NCBI GenBank assembly: GCA_013377115.1
Contig: JACAAW010000019.1
Span: 1-36,265, forward strand
Direction of reading: 5' to 3'
Length of the DNA stretch: 36,265 bases
Origin: Bacteroidota bacterium
GTDB lineage: Bacteria > Bacteroidota > Bacteroidia > Bacteroidales > CG2-30-32-10
Shown in pieces: positions 9,075 to 17,353 of this stretch. The position numbers were made by a program, and so were the translations under genes. Positions within the stretch are counted from its first letter, which is position 1. Every line of letters begins with the position of its first letter. The notes below the pieces were generated by a model, which did not search any database, was not told where the DNA came from, and was given only the letters and a program-made list of their open reading frames with translations.

Positions 9075-10325
9075 ATGGCGATAATAAAAGCTTTTAAAGG
9101 ATTTCGACCCCCCAAAGAAATTTCCAAGGATTTAGCCTCTCGTCCTTATGATGTTTTAAATTCTGCCGAAGCCAGAGTTGAAGTAGAAGGCAATCAATAT
9201 TCATTATTACACATCATTAAACCAGAAATTGATTTGGCTACTGGTATTGATGAACATGATGAAAGTGTCTATAATAAAGCCAAAGAGAATTTTGAGAAAT
9301 TTAAAACCAACGGATGGCTGGCAAAAGACAATAGCGATAGTTTGTATATTTATGCCCAAACCATGAATGGCAGAATACAATATGGTCTTGTTGCCTGTGC
9401 TGCTGTTGAAGATTATTTGAATGGCATCATCAAAAAGCATGAATTAACTCGTCCAGATAAAGAAGAAGATCGAATGAAACATGTTCGCGTTACCAATGCC
9501 AATATGGAACCCGTTTTCTTTACCTATCCAGCGGTGGCAGAAATTGACGAAATTGTAAATAATATTGTTAAAAATCAGCCTGCTGAATATGACTTTACAT
9601 CAAGCGATGGATTTGGCCATCATTTTTGGTTGATTAATGATGCTTCAACAGTAAATAAATTGGTTGAATTATTTAAAACGAAAGTTCCTTTTACTTATGT
9701 TGCTGATGGACACCATCGTACTGCCGCTGCAGCCTTGGTTGGCGCTGAGAAAAAGAACAACAATCCAAATCATAATGGTACCGAGGAATACAATTTCTTT
9801 TTAGCAGTTCATTTCCCAGGCAATCAAATGAATATTATTGATTACAACCGTGTAGTAAAAGATTTGAATGGTTTATCTGCTTCCGAATTTTTAGAAACAT
9901 TGAAAAATGATTTCGAAATTGAAAATAAGGGAACAGAAACTTTTAAACCTACGAAACTTCATAACTTCGGAATGTATCTTGAAGGAAATTGGTATTCTTT
10001 AACAGCAAAACCAGGAAAATACAACGACAACGATCCAATTGGAGTTTTGGATGTAACCATCCTTTCTAATTCAATTTTGGATTCTGTTTTAGGAATTAAA
10101 AACCTTCGTACCGACAAACGTATTGATTTTGTTGGAGGTATCAGAGGTTTAAATGAATTAAAGCGCAGAGTAGATAGTGGAGAAATGAAAGTTGCTTTTG
10201 CTTTGTTCCCAGTTTCGATGCAGCAATTATTTGATATTGCTGATACCGGAAATATTATGCCTCCAAAAACTACTTGGTTCGAGCCAAAACTCAGAAGTGG
10301 TTTAATTGTGCATGAATTGGATTAA
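9075..10325 (+). CDS. DUF1015 family protein
   Basis: IIKAFKGFRPPKEISKDLASRPYDVLNSAEAR...YVADGHHRTAAA...FWLI; downstream of serA. Confidence 0.88.
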   Translation: MAIIKAFKGFRPPKEISKDLASRPYDVLNSAEARVEVEGNQYSLLHIIKPEIDLATGIDEHDESVYNKAKENFEKFKTNGWLAKDNSDSLYIYAQTMNGRIQYGLVACAAVEDYLNGIIKKHELTRPDKEEDRMKHVRVTNANMEPVFFTYPAVAEIDEIVNNIVKNQPAEYDFTSSDGFGHHFWLINDASTVNKLVELFKTKVPFTYVADGHHRTAAAALVGAEKKNNNPNHNGTEEYNFFLAVHFPGNQMNIIDYNRVVKDLNGLSASEFLETLKNDFEIENKGTETFKPTKLHNFGMYLEGNWYSLTAKPGKYNDNDPIGVLDVTILSNSILDSVLGIKNLRTDKRIDFVGGIRGLNELKRRVDSGEMKVAFALFPVSMQQLFDIADTGNIMPPKTTWFEPKLRSGLIVHELD

Positions 10326-10344
10326 AAAATATTATTTTTAATAA

Positions 10345-10374
10345 AAAACCACTGAACCCTCAGTGGTTTTTTTT
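10345..10374 (+). terminator. Intrinsic terminator
   Basis: AAAACCACTGA-accc-TCAGTGGTTTT followed by T-tract. Confidence 0.85.
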
Positions 10375-10471
10375 ATTTACTTGAATAGGCCTATCAAAAT
10401 TTATTTGAAAAATTTCGAAAAATCTCAAGTCTAAAGCAATTTCAATCCAAATTGAAATTACAAGATTCTAT

Positions 10472-10502
10472 TTGGCTAAAAATAAATAATTTACTATATT
10501 TG
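10472..10502 (+). promoter_or_regulatory. Bacteroidota-type promoter TTG-N20-TATATTTG
   Basis: TTG at 10472-10474, TATATTTG at 10495-10502. Confidence 0.6.
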
Positions 10503-10505
10503 CCT

Positions 10506-10817
10506 ATGAATTTAATAGAAGCAAATAAAGATTCCTTAAATAAACTTTGTGATTCTCATAAAGTTAAAGAATTATATTTATTTGGTTCAATTCTTACCGA
10601 AAAATTCAATGATTCTAGTGATATTGATATGCTAATTCTTTTTTCTCAAGTTGATTTATTAGAATATTTTGATAATTACATGGATTTAAAAGAAAAGTTA
10701 GAACAATTATTTCTAAGACCTGTTGATTTAGTCGAGAATCAGTCAATCAGAAACCCAATATTCAGAAGAGTTATTGATCGTGAAAAACAATTAGTTTATG
10801 AACGAAAAAATTCTTAA
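10506..10817 (+). CDS. MntA-like nucleotidyltransferase (type VII antitoxin)
   Basis: GSILTEKFNDSSDIDML matches GSX10DXD; followed by a HEPN gene. Start set at ATG10506 because the track start at 10452 lies upstream of the promoter. Confidence 0.82.
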   Translation: MNLIEANKDSLNKLCDSHKVKELYLFGSILTEKFNDSSDIDMLILFSQVDLLEYFDNYMDLKEKLEQLFLRPVDLVENQSIRNPIFRRVIDREKQLVYERKNS

Positions 10818-11133
10818 GTGCCTATATGATATTAAATTTTCATTAGAAGAAATTGATTCTTTTTTTGGTGGCAAGGAATTAATTTATGAGGAATATGCTG
10901 TAAATATTCTTTTGAAACTTGCTATTGAAAGAAATTTGGAAATAATTGGAGAAGCCATGAGTAGAATTCTTAAAGAAGACTCTGTTTTTCCTCTTGAGAA
11001 TGCGAAAAGAATTGTTGGTTTAAGAAATCAAATTATTCATGGTTACGATAATGTTTCTGATGAAAATATATGGGGGATTTTAATTAATCACCTTCCAAAA
11101 CTTAAAGAAGAAGTCAATAATCTTGTTAGGTAA
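10798..11133 (+). CDS. HEPN-domain (DUF86/HepT-like) RNase toxin
   Basis: AIERNLEIIGEAMSRI...RIVGLRNQIIHGYD contains the HEPN RX4H-x-Y motif; overlaps the nucleotidyltransferase ORF. Confidence 0.85.
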   Translation: MNEKILKCLYDIKFSLEEIDSFFGGKELIYEEYAVNILLKLAIERNLEIIGEAMSRILKEDSVFPLENAKRIVGLRNQIIHGYDNVSDENIWGILINHLPKLKEEVNNLVR

Positions 11134-11186
11134 ATATTTTTTTCTACATCAAGTAAAAATAACTATTTGCCTTTATTAATAGGAGT

Positions 11187-11207
11187 AAATGCTATTAGCA
11201 TTTTTTA
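11187..11207 (+). terminator. Short intrinsic-terminator-like hairpin
   Basis: AAATGCT-att-AGCATTT followed by TTT. Confidence 0.5.
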
Positions 11208-11279
11208 TTCCCGAATAATATTTGAAATAAAGTCACTAATTTTAAAGTAATTTAAAAACTCATTCGTCTACCTTAATAT

Positions 11280-11849
11280 ATGGACGAATTAATTGCCTTA
11301 CCAATGACGCAACGTCAGCAAAGTATCAAACAAGCTGTTCAAAATTATGGAAAGCGCTTGTTTAGTTTTATTCGAAGCCGGGTAAAAAGCGACGAAGATG
11401 CTGAAGATATTTTACAAGATGTTTGGTATCAACTAACTTCAGTTGTAGATACTGAGTCGATTGAACAATTGAGTTCCTGGCTTTTCAGAGTAAGCAGAAA
11501 TAGGATAGTAGATAAAAAAAGAAAACAAACGTCACTATCGCTCGAAGACCTGGCTTACGAAGATGAAGATGGTGAAATGGTATTTCCTGCAGGATTATTT
11601 GAAGATACTATTGAACCAGAAACGGAATTTGATAGAGTGCATTTCAGAGAAGCTTTATTCAAAGCTTTGGAAGAACTGCCTCAAAAACAACGAGACGTAT
11701 TTGTTTGGAACGAAATGGATGACATGACGCTTCAACAAATAGCTGATAAAACTGGTGAGAGCATTAAAACGATCATATCGCGCAAACGCTACGCAGTGAT
11801 GTTTCTGCGAGAGAGACTGCAAGATAATTATAAAAATATTAATCATTAA
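11280..11849 (+). CDS. ECF-type RNA polymerase sigma factor
   Basis: KRLFSFIRSRVKSDEDAEDILQDVWYQL (region 2) and LPQKQRDVFVWNEMDDMTLQQIADKTGESIKTIISRKRYAVMFLRERL (region 4). Confidence 0.93.
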   Translation: MDELIALPMTQRQQSIKQAVQNYGKRLFSFIRSRVKSDEDAEDILQDVWYQLTSVVDTESIEQLSSWLFRVSRNRIVDKKRKQTSLSLEDLAYEDEDGEMVFPAGLFEDTIEPETEFDRVHFREALFKALEELPQKQRDVFVWNEMDDMTLQQIADKTGESIKTIISRKRYAVMFLRERLQDNYKNINH

Positions 11850-11862
11850 AAAATTAGAAATT

Positions 11863-12213
11863 ATGAAATGTTGTGGAGAAAATCGGGGAAAGAGTTTTTG
11901 GATAAAAAGAGCCATATTCATTCCCATAGCAATTGCAGCCGGAGTTTTTGCATTTGGCTTTATAGTAATGCAATTGTGGAATTGTATACTTAATCCAGTT
12001 TTGGGAGTTCATTTAATAACTTTCTGGCAAGCATTGGGAATACTGGTATTATCGAAAATATTGTTTGGTGGGTTCCATGGCGGACCAAAACATTCCCATA
12101 AGAATAATTGGCATGAAAAACATCACAAGTGGATGCACATGAGTGTCGAAGAAAAAGCAAAAATGAAAGCTGAATGGAATGATAAATGTTGTTCAACTGA
12201 AAAAGCTGAATAG
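11863..12213 (+). CDS. Small TM protein with His-rich and Cys-Cys termini
   Basis: MKCCGENRGK..., two hydrophobic segments, then GGFHGGPKHSHKNNWHEKHHKWMHM...WNDKCCSTEKAE; 13 nt after the ECF sigma gene. Confidence 0.75.
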   Translation: MKCCGENRGKSFWIKRAIFIPIAIAAGVFAFGFIVMQLWNCILNPVLGVHLITFWQALGILVLSKILFGGFHGGPKHSHKNNWHEKHHKWMHMSVEEKAKMKAEWNDKCCSTEKAE

Positions 12214-12326
12214 TAAAATCCATTGACTTTATAGATTTCCTGCTGACTATTTACGAAAGTATTGATGTTAGTGGGAAATTTTTGTTTTATGTTGTTTGCA
12301 TTTTATGCTATACCAATTCCCTCGCT

Positions 12327-12349
12327 AGGCGAAATTTGTAATTCCGCCT
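12327..12349. repeat. Hairpin repeat, arm AGGCG/CGCCT, AATT-TGT-AATT core
   Basis: AGGCG a AATT TGT AATT c CGCCT. Confidence 0.7.
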
Positions 12350-12354
12350 TTAAT

Positions 12355-12381
12355 TATTGTAGAATTTGTAATTCAACAATA
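12355..12381. repeat. Hairpin repeat, arm TATTGT/ACAATA, GAATT-TGT-AATTC core
   Basis: TATTGT a GAATT TGT AATTC a ACAATA. Confidence 0.7.
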
Positions 12382-12530
12382 ATGATACTAAAAAGACGAA
12401 GACCTCGATTCCAATGACTGTCAAAGAAGTCTTCGCCCAGCCGTTTGTCATTCTGAACTCGTTTCAGAATTTATTAGATGCTGAAATTAATTCAGAATGA
12501 CCTTACGATAAATTGAGCTCGACTTCAATG

Positions 12531-13712
12531 TTAATTCAAACTAATTATATTCACATCATTTTTCTTCAGCCAATCGGCCGCAATGATCTTTTGTAAATTA
12601 ATGGTTCCGATAATGTAGTTTTCATTATCCGATTCGAAGCGCTGCTCTATGCGGTTGAAATCATTAAAATCAACTTCTTCGATGTTTTTATACCGTAAAT
12701 AAATCCGCAATTCTTCCTCTGAGTGATAAGAATATTTTACTCGCTGATTCAGTTTTTTATATTCGTATTTATAGTTATAGGTCAATGCTGAAATGTCGGA
12801 CAAGACCGCAGAGCCAGTGGGATTGCTACCGGCACCTTTGCCAACAAAAAACTGACTTTCGGAGAAAACACTTTCCAGCACAATTCCGTTGTATTCCTTA
12901 TTTACGTCGCGAAGTTTATTTTTCGAATCTACAAACTGTGGCAAAACATAAGCGACAATTTTATTGTTCACTTTTTTGCACCGAGCCACCAGCTTGATTT
13001 TGAAATTCTTTTCGTTCGCATAATTGATATCGAAATCATTCAAACGATGAATTCCGAAATTATAAACATCCTCAGGTTTGATGAATAATCCAAAAGCATG
13101 TAGCAGAATTATGCACAATTTAAATTTTGGATCGAAGGCTTCGATGTCGAGTTTAGGGTCGGTTTCGGCAAAACCTAAATCCTGCGCCTGTTTCAATGCT
13201 ACATCGAAACTTAATTTTTCTTCAAAAATTTTATCGAGAATAAAATTGGTAGAACCATTAAAAATTCCTTCAACAGAATTCAGCAAATCGTTATCGTAAT
13301 ATTCCTCGAGGTTTCGGATAATCGGAATACTGGCGCAACACGAACCTTCATAAAGAAACGAAGTTTTGTATTTTAGCTGAAGGTCGTAAAGTTCTTCCAT
13401 GTGTTCGGCAATCATTTTTTTATTTGCTGAAACTACGGCTTTCCCATTCGATAAAGCTGTTTTTACAATTTCGAATGCAGCATCGGCATCATCGATTAAT
13501 TCAACCACCACATCAATTTCAGGATCGTTTAAAATCGCGTTTCTATCAGTGGTAAAAAATTTTGTATCTAAAGTCCGAGGTTTTTCAGGATGTTTGATAC
13601 AAATGGTTTTGATGCGGGCGTCGATGCGTTCCGTAAGATTAAGAACATTATGCAATCCTTGCCCCACGCAGCCAAAACCGAATACTCCTAGTGTTATGTT
13701 TTTGTTTTCCAT
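12531..13712 (-). CDS. hom: Homoserine dehydrogenase
   Basis: LGVFGFGCVGQGLHNVL...VVELIDDADAAFEIVKTALSNGKAVVSANKKMIAEH...YEGSCCASIPIIRNLEEYY...GIFNGSTNFIL. Confidence 0.93.
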   Translation of the reverse strand: MENKNITLGVFGFGCVGQGLHNVLNLTERIDARIKTICIKHPEKPRTLDTKFFTTDRNAILNDPEIDVVVELIDDADAAFEIVKTALSNGKAVVSANKKMIAEHMEELYDLQLKYKTSFLYEGSCCASIPIIRNLEEYYDNDLLNSVEGIFNGSTNFILDKIFEEKLSFDVALKQAQDLGFAETDPKLDIEAFDPKFKLCIILLHAFGLFIKPEDVYNFGIHRLNDFDINYANEKNFKIKLVARCKKVNNKIVAYVLPQFVDSKNKLRDVNKEYNGIVLESVFSESQFFVGKGAGSNPTGSAVLSDISALTYNYKYEYKKLNQRVKYSYHSEEELRIYLRYKNIEEVDFNDFNRIEQRFESDNENYIIGTINLQKIIAADWLKKNDVNIISLN

Positions 13713-13730
13713 TTTTTTTGTTTTTTTTAT

Positions 13731-13763
13731 AGACTACAAAAGTTTTTGAAACTTTTGTAGTCT
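13731..13763. repeat. Perfect 15-bp stem-loop between metB and hom
   Basis: AGACTACAAAAGTTT-ttg-AAACTTTTGTAGTCT. Confidence 0.85.
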
Positions 13764-13768
13764 GGTTT

Positions 13769-14902
13769 TTAAAAAGCTTGTCTTAAATCCTCAATCAAAT
13801 CCTCATAATGTTCAATTCCGCAAGAGAGTCTAATAAGAGAATCATTAATTCCTGATTTCTTTCTGGTTTCTTCTGGAATCGATTTATGAGTCATGGTTGC
13901 AGGATGGCACAATAAACTCTTGGTTCCGCCCAAACTTTCTGCTAGTTTAAAATACTTTGTCGAAGTCACAAATTTAGTAGCGCTTTCGATGGTGTCATTT
14001 TTTAATGTAAACGAAACCATTCCTCCAAATAAAGTTTGTTGTTGTTTCGCGATTTCATGATTTTTGTGAGTAACCAAACCAGGATAATAAACTTTATCAA
14101 CAGCTGAGCAGGTTTCAAGAAATTTTGCAACTTCAAAAGCATTGTTCGATTGTTTTTCAACTCTTAATGTCAATGTTGAAATTCCTCTAATAGTAAGCCA
14201 AGAGTCAAATGGTCCAAGGATTCCACCCGAAGAATTTTGATTGAATTTAATTTTCTCAGCAAGGTAAGTTGAGTTCACTACAACCAAACCAGCAATCACA
14301 TCTGAGTGACCAGCCAAATATTTTGTTGCACTGTGAATTATAATATCAGCACCCAGTTTAATTGGATTTTGCAAAGCAGGCGATGCGAAGGTATTGTCAA
14401 CAACCAAAAGTGCATTGAAAGAATGTGCAATATTTGCAATGGTTTTGATATCCGAAATTTTCAAAGTAGGATTCGTTGGAGATTCCAACCAAACCAGTTT
14501 GGTATTTTCATTAATCACAGTTTTTACATTCTCAGCATCGGTCGTATCAACATAATGAATTTTAATTCCGAATTTTTCGTAGATGTGGGTAAAGATTCTA
14601 AATGAACCACCATAAATATCATCAACAGCAACGATTTCGTCACCTGATTTTAAAAGTTTTAGAACTGCATCAACGGCAGCAAGTCCGCTGGCAAATGCAA
14701 ATCCGGCAACACCATATTCTAATCGGGCGATGCAATCTTCGAGTACTTTTCTGGTTGGGTTATTACTACGTGCATAATCAAAACCTTTGTTAACGCCAGG
14801 CGCTTCCTGAACAAAAGTAGATGTTTGATAAATTGGTGTTGAAATGGCTCCTGTTAATTCGTCGACAGGCAATGACTGAATAATTCTGGTTTCTAGTTTC
14901 AT
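13769..14902 (-). CDS. metB: Trans-sulfuration PLP enzyme (cystathionine gamma-synthase-like)
   Basis: TPIYQTSTFVQEAPGVNKGFDYARSNNPTRKVLEDCIARLE...HSATKYLAGHSDVIAG; under a SAM-I riboswitch. metB versus metC/metZ is not resolved by sequence alone. Confidence 0.8.
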   Translation of the reverse strand: MKLETRIIQSLPVDELTGAISTPIYQTSTFVQEAPGVNKGFDYARSNNPTRKVLEDCIARLEYGVAGFAFASGLAAVDAVLKLLKSGDEIVAVDDIYGGSFRIFTHIYEKFGIKIHYVDTTDAENVKTVINENTKLVWLESPTNPTLKISDIKTIANIAHSFNALLVVDNTFASPALQNPIKLGADIIIHSATKYLAGHSDVIAGLVVVNSTYLAEKIKFNQNSSGGILGPFDSWLTIRGISTLTLRVEKQSNNAFEVAKFLETCSAVDKVYYPGLVTHKNHEIAKQQQTLFGGMVSFTLKNDTIESATKFVTSTKYFKLAESLGGTKSLLCHPATMTHKSIPEETRKKSGINDSLIRLSCGIEHYEDLIEDLRQAF

Positions 14903-14984
14903 TTTTATTGATTTTTTAGTTTAAGATTTTCGTTTAATGTCTGAAAAACTAATTATCAATAAAAGTTGAAGGAAAAGCTCTAAA

Positions 14985-15020
14985 ATGAAAAAGCTCTTCC
15001 AACAAGTCAGAAGAGCTTTT
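14985..15020 (-). terminator. Riboswitch expression-platform terminator
   Basis: Minus strand AAAAGCTCTTC-tgacttgttg-GAAGAGCTTTT followed by T-rich sequence; perfect 11-bp stem (14989-14999 / 15010-15020). Confidence 0.8.
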
Positions 15021-15051
15021 AATATCTCGAGTTATTAAGAATCTCTGCTAA

Positions 15052-15148
15052 CTTATCTTTACCGTTTTGCAACGGATGGAATTAGCACCTTGCCATTGGC
15101 AGGCTGCTAAGGTTTCATAGGGCCAGTCCCTCCACCTTTCTTGATAAG
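15052..15148 (-). ncRNA. SAM-I (S-box) riboswitch
   Basis: Minus strand CTTATCAAGAAAGGTGGAGGGACTGGCCCTATGAAACCTTAGCAGCC...AAGGTGCTAATTCCA...AAAGATAAG; P1 CTTATC/GATAAG closes it. Confidence 0.95.
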
Positions 15149-15168
15149 TAATTTTAAAGAACGCGCTG

Positions 15169-15201
15169 CAAAATTAAAAATAGTTTTTCAATTAAAACCA
15201 A
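15169..15201 (-). promoter_or_regulatory. Candidate promoter TTG-N22-TAATTTTG upstream of SAM riboswitch
   Basis: Minus strand TTG (15199-15201) and TAATTTTG (15169-15176), about 20 nt before the aptamer. Confidence 0.45.
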
Positions 15202-15482
15202 TTTATTTTTATTTTTTTTGAAAATAGGTGTTGTATTGTAGTGGTGGTGGGGAAAATAGAAATGATGAAATTTTGTTTTGTTTCGAAAAAAGAGCATGGA
15301 GTATTTCGTCACGAAAATGGATTCATCATTTCGTTCTTCATCTTGAATGACCACGAGTATTTGTCATTCAGAACGCAGTGAAGAATCTGAAACACGATAA
15401 ACCAATTTTTTTTTTTTTGTATCTTAAATCACAAATCTTCAATCCTTGTTCATTATTTAAAATATTTTCAGTGTTCGTTTTA

Positions 15483-15659
15483 CTTGATCAAAAGAACCAA
15501 AAATCAAGGCAGTTTAAAAATTTCTCGTTTTTTACAGGTTGTCTCAGCCACGTGATAAGAGCCGCGCCAACGCTTTTGCCTTCCTGAGCTCGCTTATCAC
15601 TTACAAAATGCCCCTCACTTTGAGCCTTACTTTGAAAACTACAAAATTTTAAAAAGGCC
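15483..15659. repeat. Nested palindromic intergenic element
   Basis: CTTGAT/ATCAAG (15483-15508); outer arms GGCAGTTTAAAAATTT and AAAATTTTAAAAAGGCC; inner GTGATAAG/CTTATCAC (15552-15559 / 15593-15600). Confidence 0.5.
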
Positions 15660-15831
15660 GTTGTGGTTTTTGCTGCGCAAAAATGAAAAGGTTTTATGCT
15701 GATAGAGATGGAGGAAAATAGGATTGGTGTTTACTATTATGATTTTTTATGTTTTGTTTTGTCAGCATTGGCATTTTGTTACGATACAATTCATAAAGAT
15801 TAGAAGGAAATAATTGGATTGATAAATTAAC

Positions 15832-16350
15832 TTAATATTCGTAATTACTAATTCTAATCACTTTACAATTGTACATTAAAAGATTGTTATTGATTTCAGT
15901 AGTTGAATTTACATTATAAGAATATTCACGATTAATTTTAAAAAAAGAATCATCTAAATAATAAAATTCAAAAGAAAAATCAAATTTTTCTTTTTCAATT
16001 GGTTCAATAATTCTTTTAAACTGGAATGATAATTCTTTGCCTGTTTTTAAGCAGGTTAAATGATTTTTCAAATTTGGACTTCCAAGAAATCCATTGTCAA
16101 TAAAAATGCCATTTATACCATTTAGTTTTTTCATTGTGTTAAAATCTGGTTTTTCAAAATCAAAGAATATATTATTCTCTTTATTGTTTTTTATAGTAAA
16201 AGTGACAATGCAATTATTATCCACAACTTCAAATAGCACATGTATCTTAATTGAATCACTCTCAACTGAGGTTTCAAAATAAGAATTTCCTTTCTGACCA
16301 TAAGAATAAATTGAAAATATTAATAAACAAAAAATTAGAGTATTCTTCAT
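15832..16350 (-). CDS. Hypothetical secreted protein
   Basis: Signal peptide MKNTLIFCLLIFSIYSYGQ; complete ORF. Confidence 0.6.
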   Translation of the reverse strand: MKNTLIFCLLIFSIYSYGQKGNSYFETSVESDSIKIHVLFEVVDNNCIVTFTIKNNKENNIFFDFEKPDFNTMKKLNGINGIFIDNGFLGSPNLKNHLTCLKTGKELSFQFKRIIEPIEKEKFDFSFEFYYLDDSFFKINREYSYNVNSTTEINNNLLMYNCKVIRISNYEY

Positions 16351-16521
16351 AGTTTTTTTAGATTTATTGTCCCAATAGATGGTATTAATTTATTTTGTTT
16401 TTTTTAAAAAATGCGGATTAAAAGCTTTTTGGTTTTTTGAGAATTCAAAATAAATCTATTCAAAAAGTAAAACTACGGAAAGAATTGGTTTGGTGCAAGT
16501 TTTTGTTTGGAGCCTAGTTGA

Positions 16522-16592
16522 GCCTCGTAGAGGCGGCATTATGGTAAAAAACAAAGCTAAACTATTAAAAAGCCCCGTAGGGGCGACATTAT
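16522..16592. repeat. Two direct copies of a GTA-triloop hairpin repeat
   Basis: GCCTC-GTA-GAGGC-GGCATTAT (16522-16542) and GCCCC-GTA-GGGGC-GACATTAT (16572-16592). Confidence 0.75.
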
Positions 16593-16659
16593 AAAAATGT
16601 TTTGAAAAAAGGATTCTTCACTTCGTTCTGAATGACAAGGTGAAATAATATTTTCAAGA

Positions 16660-17133
16660 TTAAATCAAATCTTTTATTTCTTCCGAATAATCGAACTGTA
16701 AATCTTCGTGTAATAAACTAATCGTTTTCTGGATTTTCTTAATTTGATTGTTGTACAGATTATTCAATACTGGACTTTTTTGATAGGGAATAGTGGAGCT
16801 CTTTAATTTCGTACAAAAATAGATTAAAAGTTCGGCCTCAGTTTGTTTAATTCCAGAGTATTTGATGTTTTTATTTACGATTCTCAATATTTTCCGAAGC
16901 GTTTTCTTCACGAAATACAAATTACTTTCATTAATTTCTTCAAAAAGTTCATCAATTGTAAGCTTGATTTTATTGATAAATGAGAGTTCGTCATGCGATT
17001 CGAAAAGCAAATAATTTAGGAGTTCTTTATTGTCCTTTTTGAATTTGGCCAGGCGAATAGCAACTTCAATAACGCCATTAGGCGGGAGGGTTTCAATTTC
17101 TTTTTTCAGTTCGTTAATGGATGCAGATTTCAT
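16660..17133 (-). CDS. Hypothetical protein
   Basis: Complete ORF; likely start at MKSASINELKKEIETLPPNG rather than the upstream track start. Confidence 0.6.
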   Translation of the reverse strand: MKSASINELKKEIETLPPNGVIEVAIRLAKFKKDNKELLNYLLFESHDELSFINKIKLTIDELFEEINESNLYFVKKTLRKILRIVNKNIKYSGIKQTEAELLIYFCTKLKSSTIPYQKSPVLNNLYNNQIKKIQKTISLLHEDLQFDYSEEIKDLI

Positions 17134-17353
17134 TTTTTTTACTTGAAAAAGATTTTGTATAGGTCGTTGGCTGCAAAAATAATTCATTTCATTAAGAATA
17201 GTAAATAAAAGAAGCCATTTCTTTTAAGGCAAAAAAATATTTTGGTCAGATACTTTAGTTAAAATCAAATTAAGTAGTAATTTTGCAAGAAATATGGAAA
17301 TCTTCATTATTCGTTAAAGAAGATAAAAATAATACCAAGAGTAGGGTTACCGC

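Noticed and set aside
13399-13749. 116-aa plus-strand ORF opposite hom, plus 12785-12997 and 13078-13299
   Set aside because: Shadow ORFs antisense to a clear homoserine dehydrogenase; low-complexity composition.
15154-15354. 66-aa minus-strand ORF upstream of the SAM riboswitch
   Set aside because: Overlaps the predicted promoter and the riboswitch 5' edge; repeat-like sequence, no protein features.
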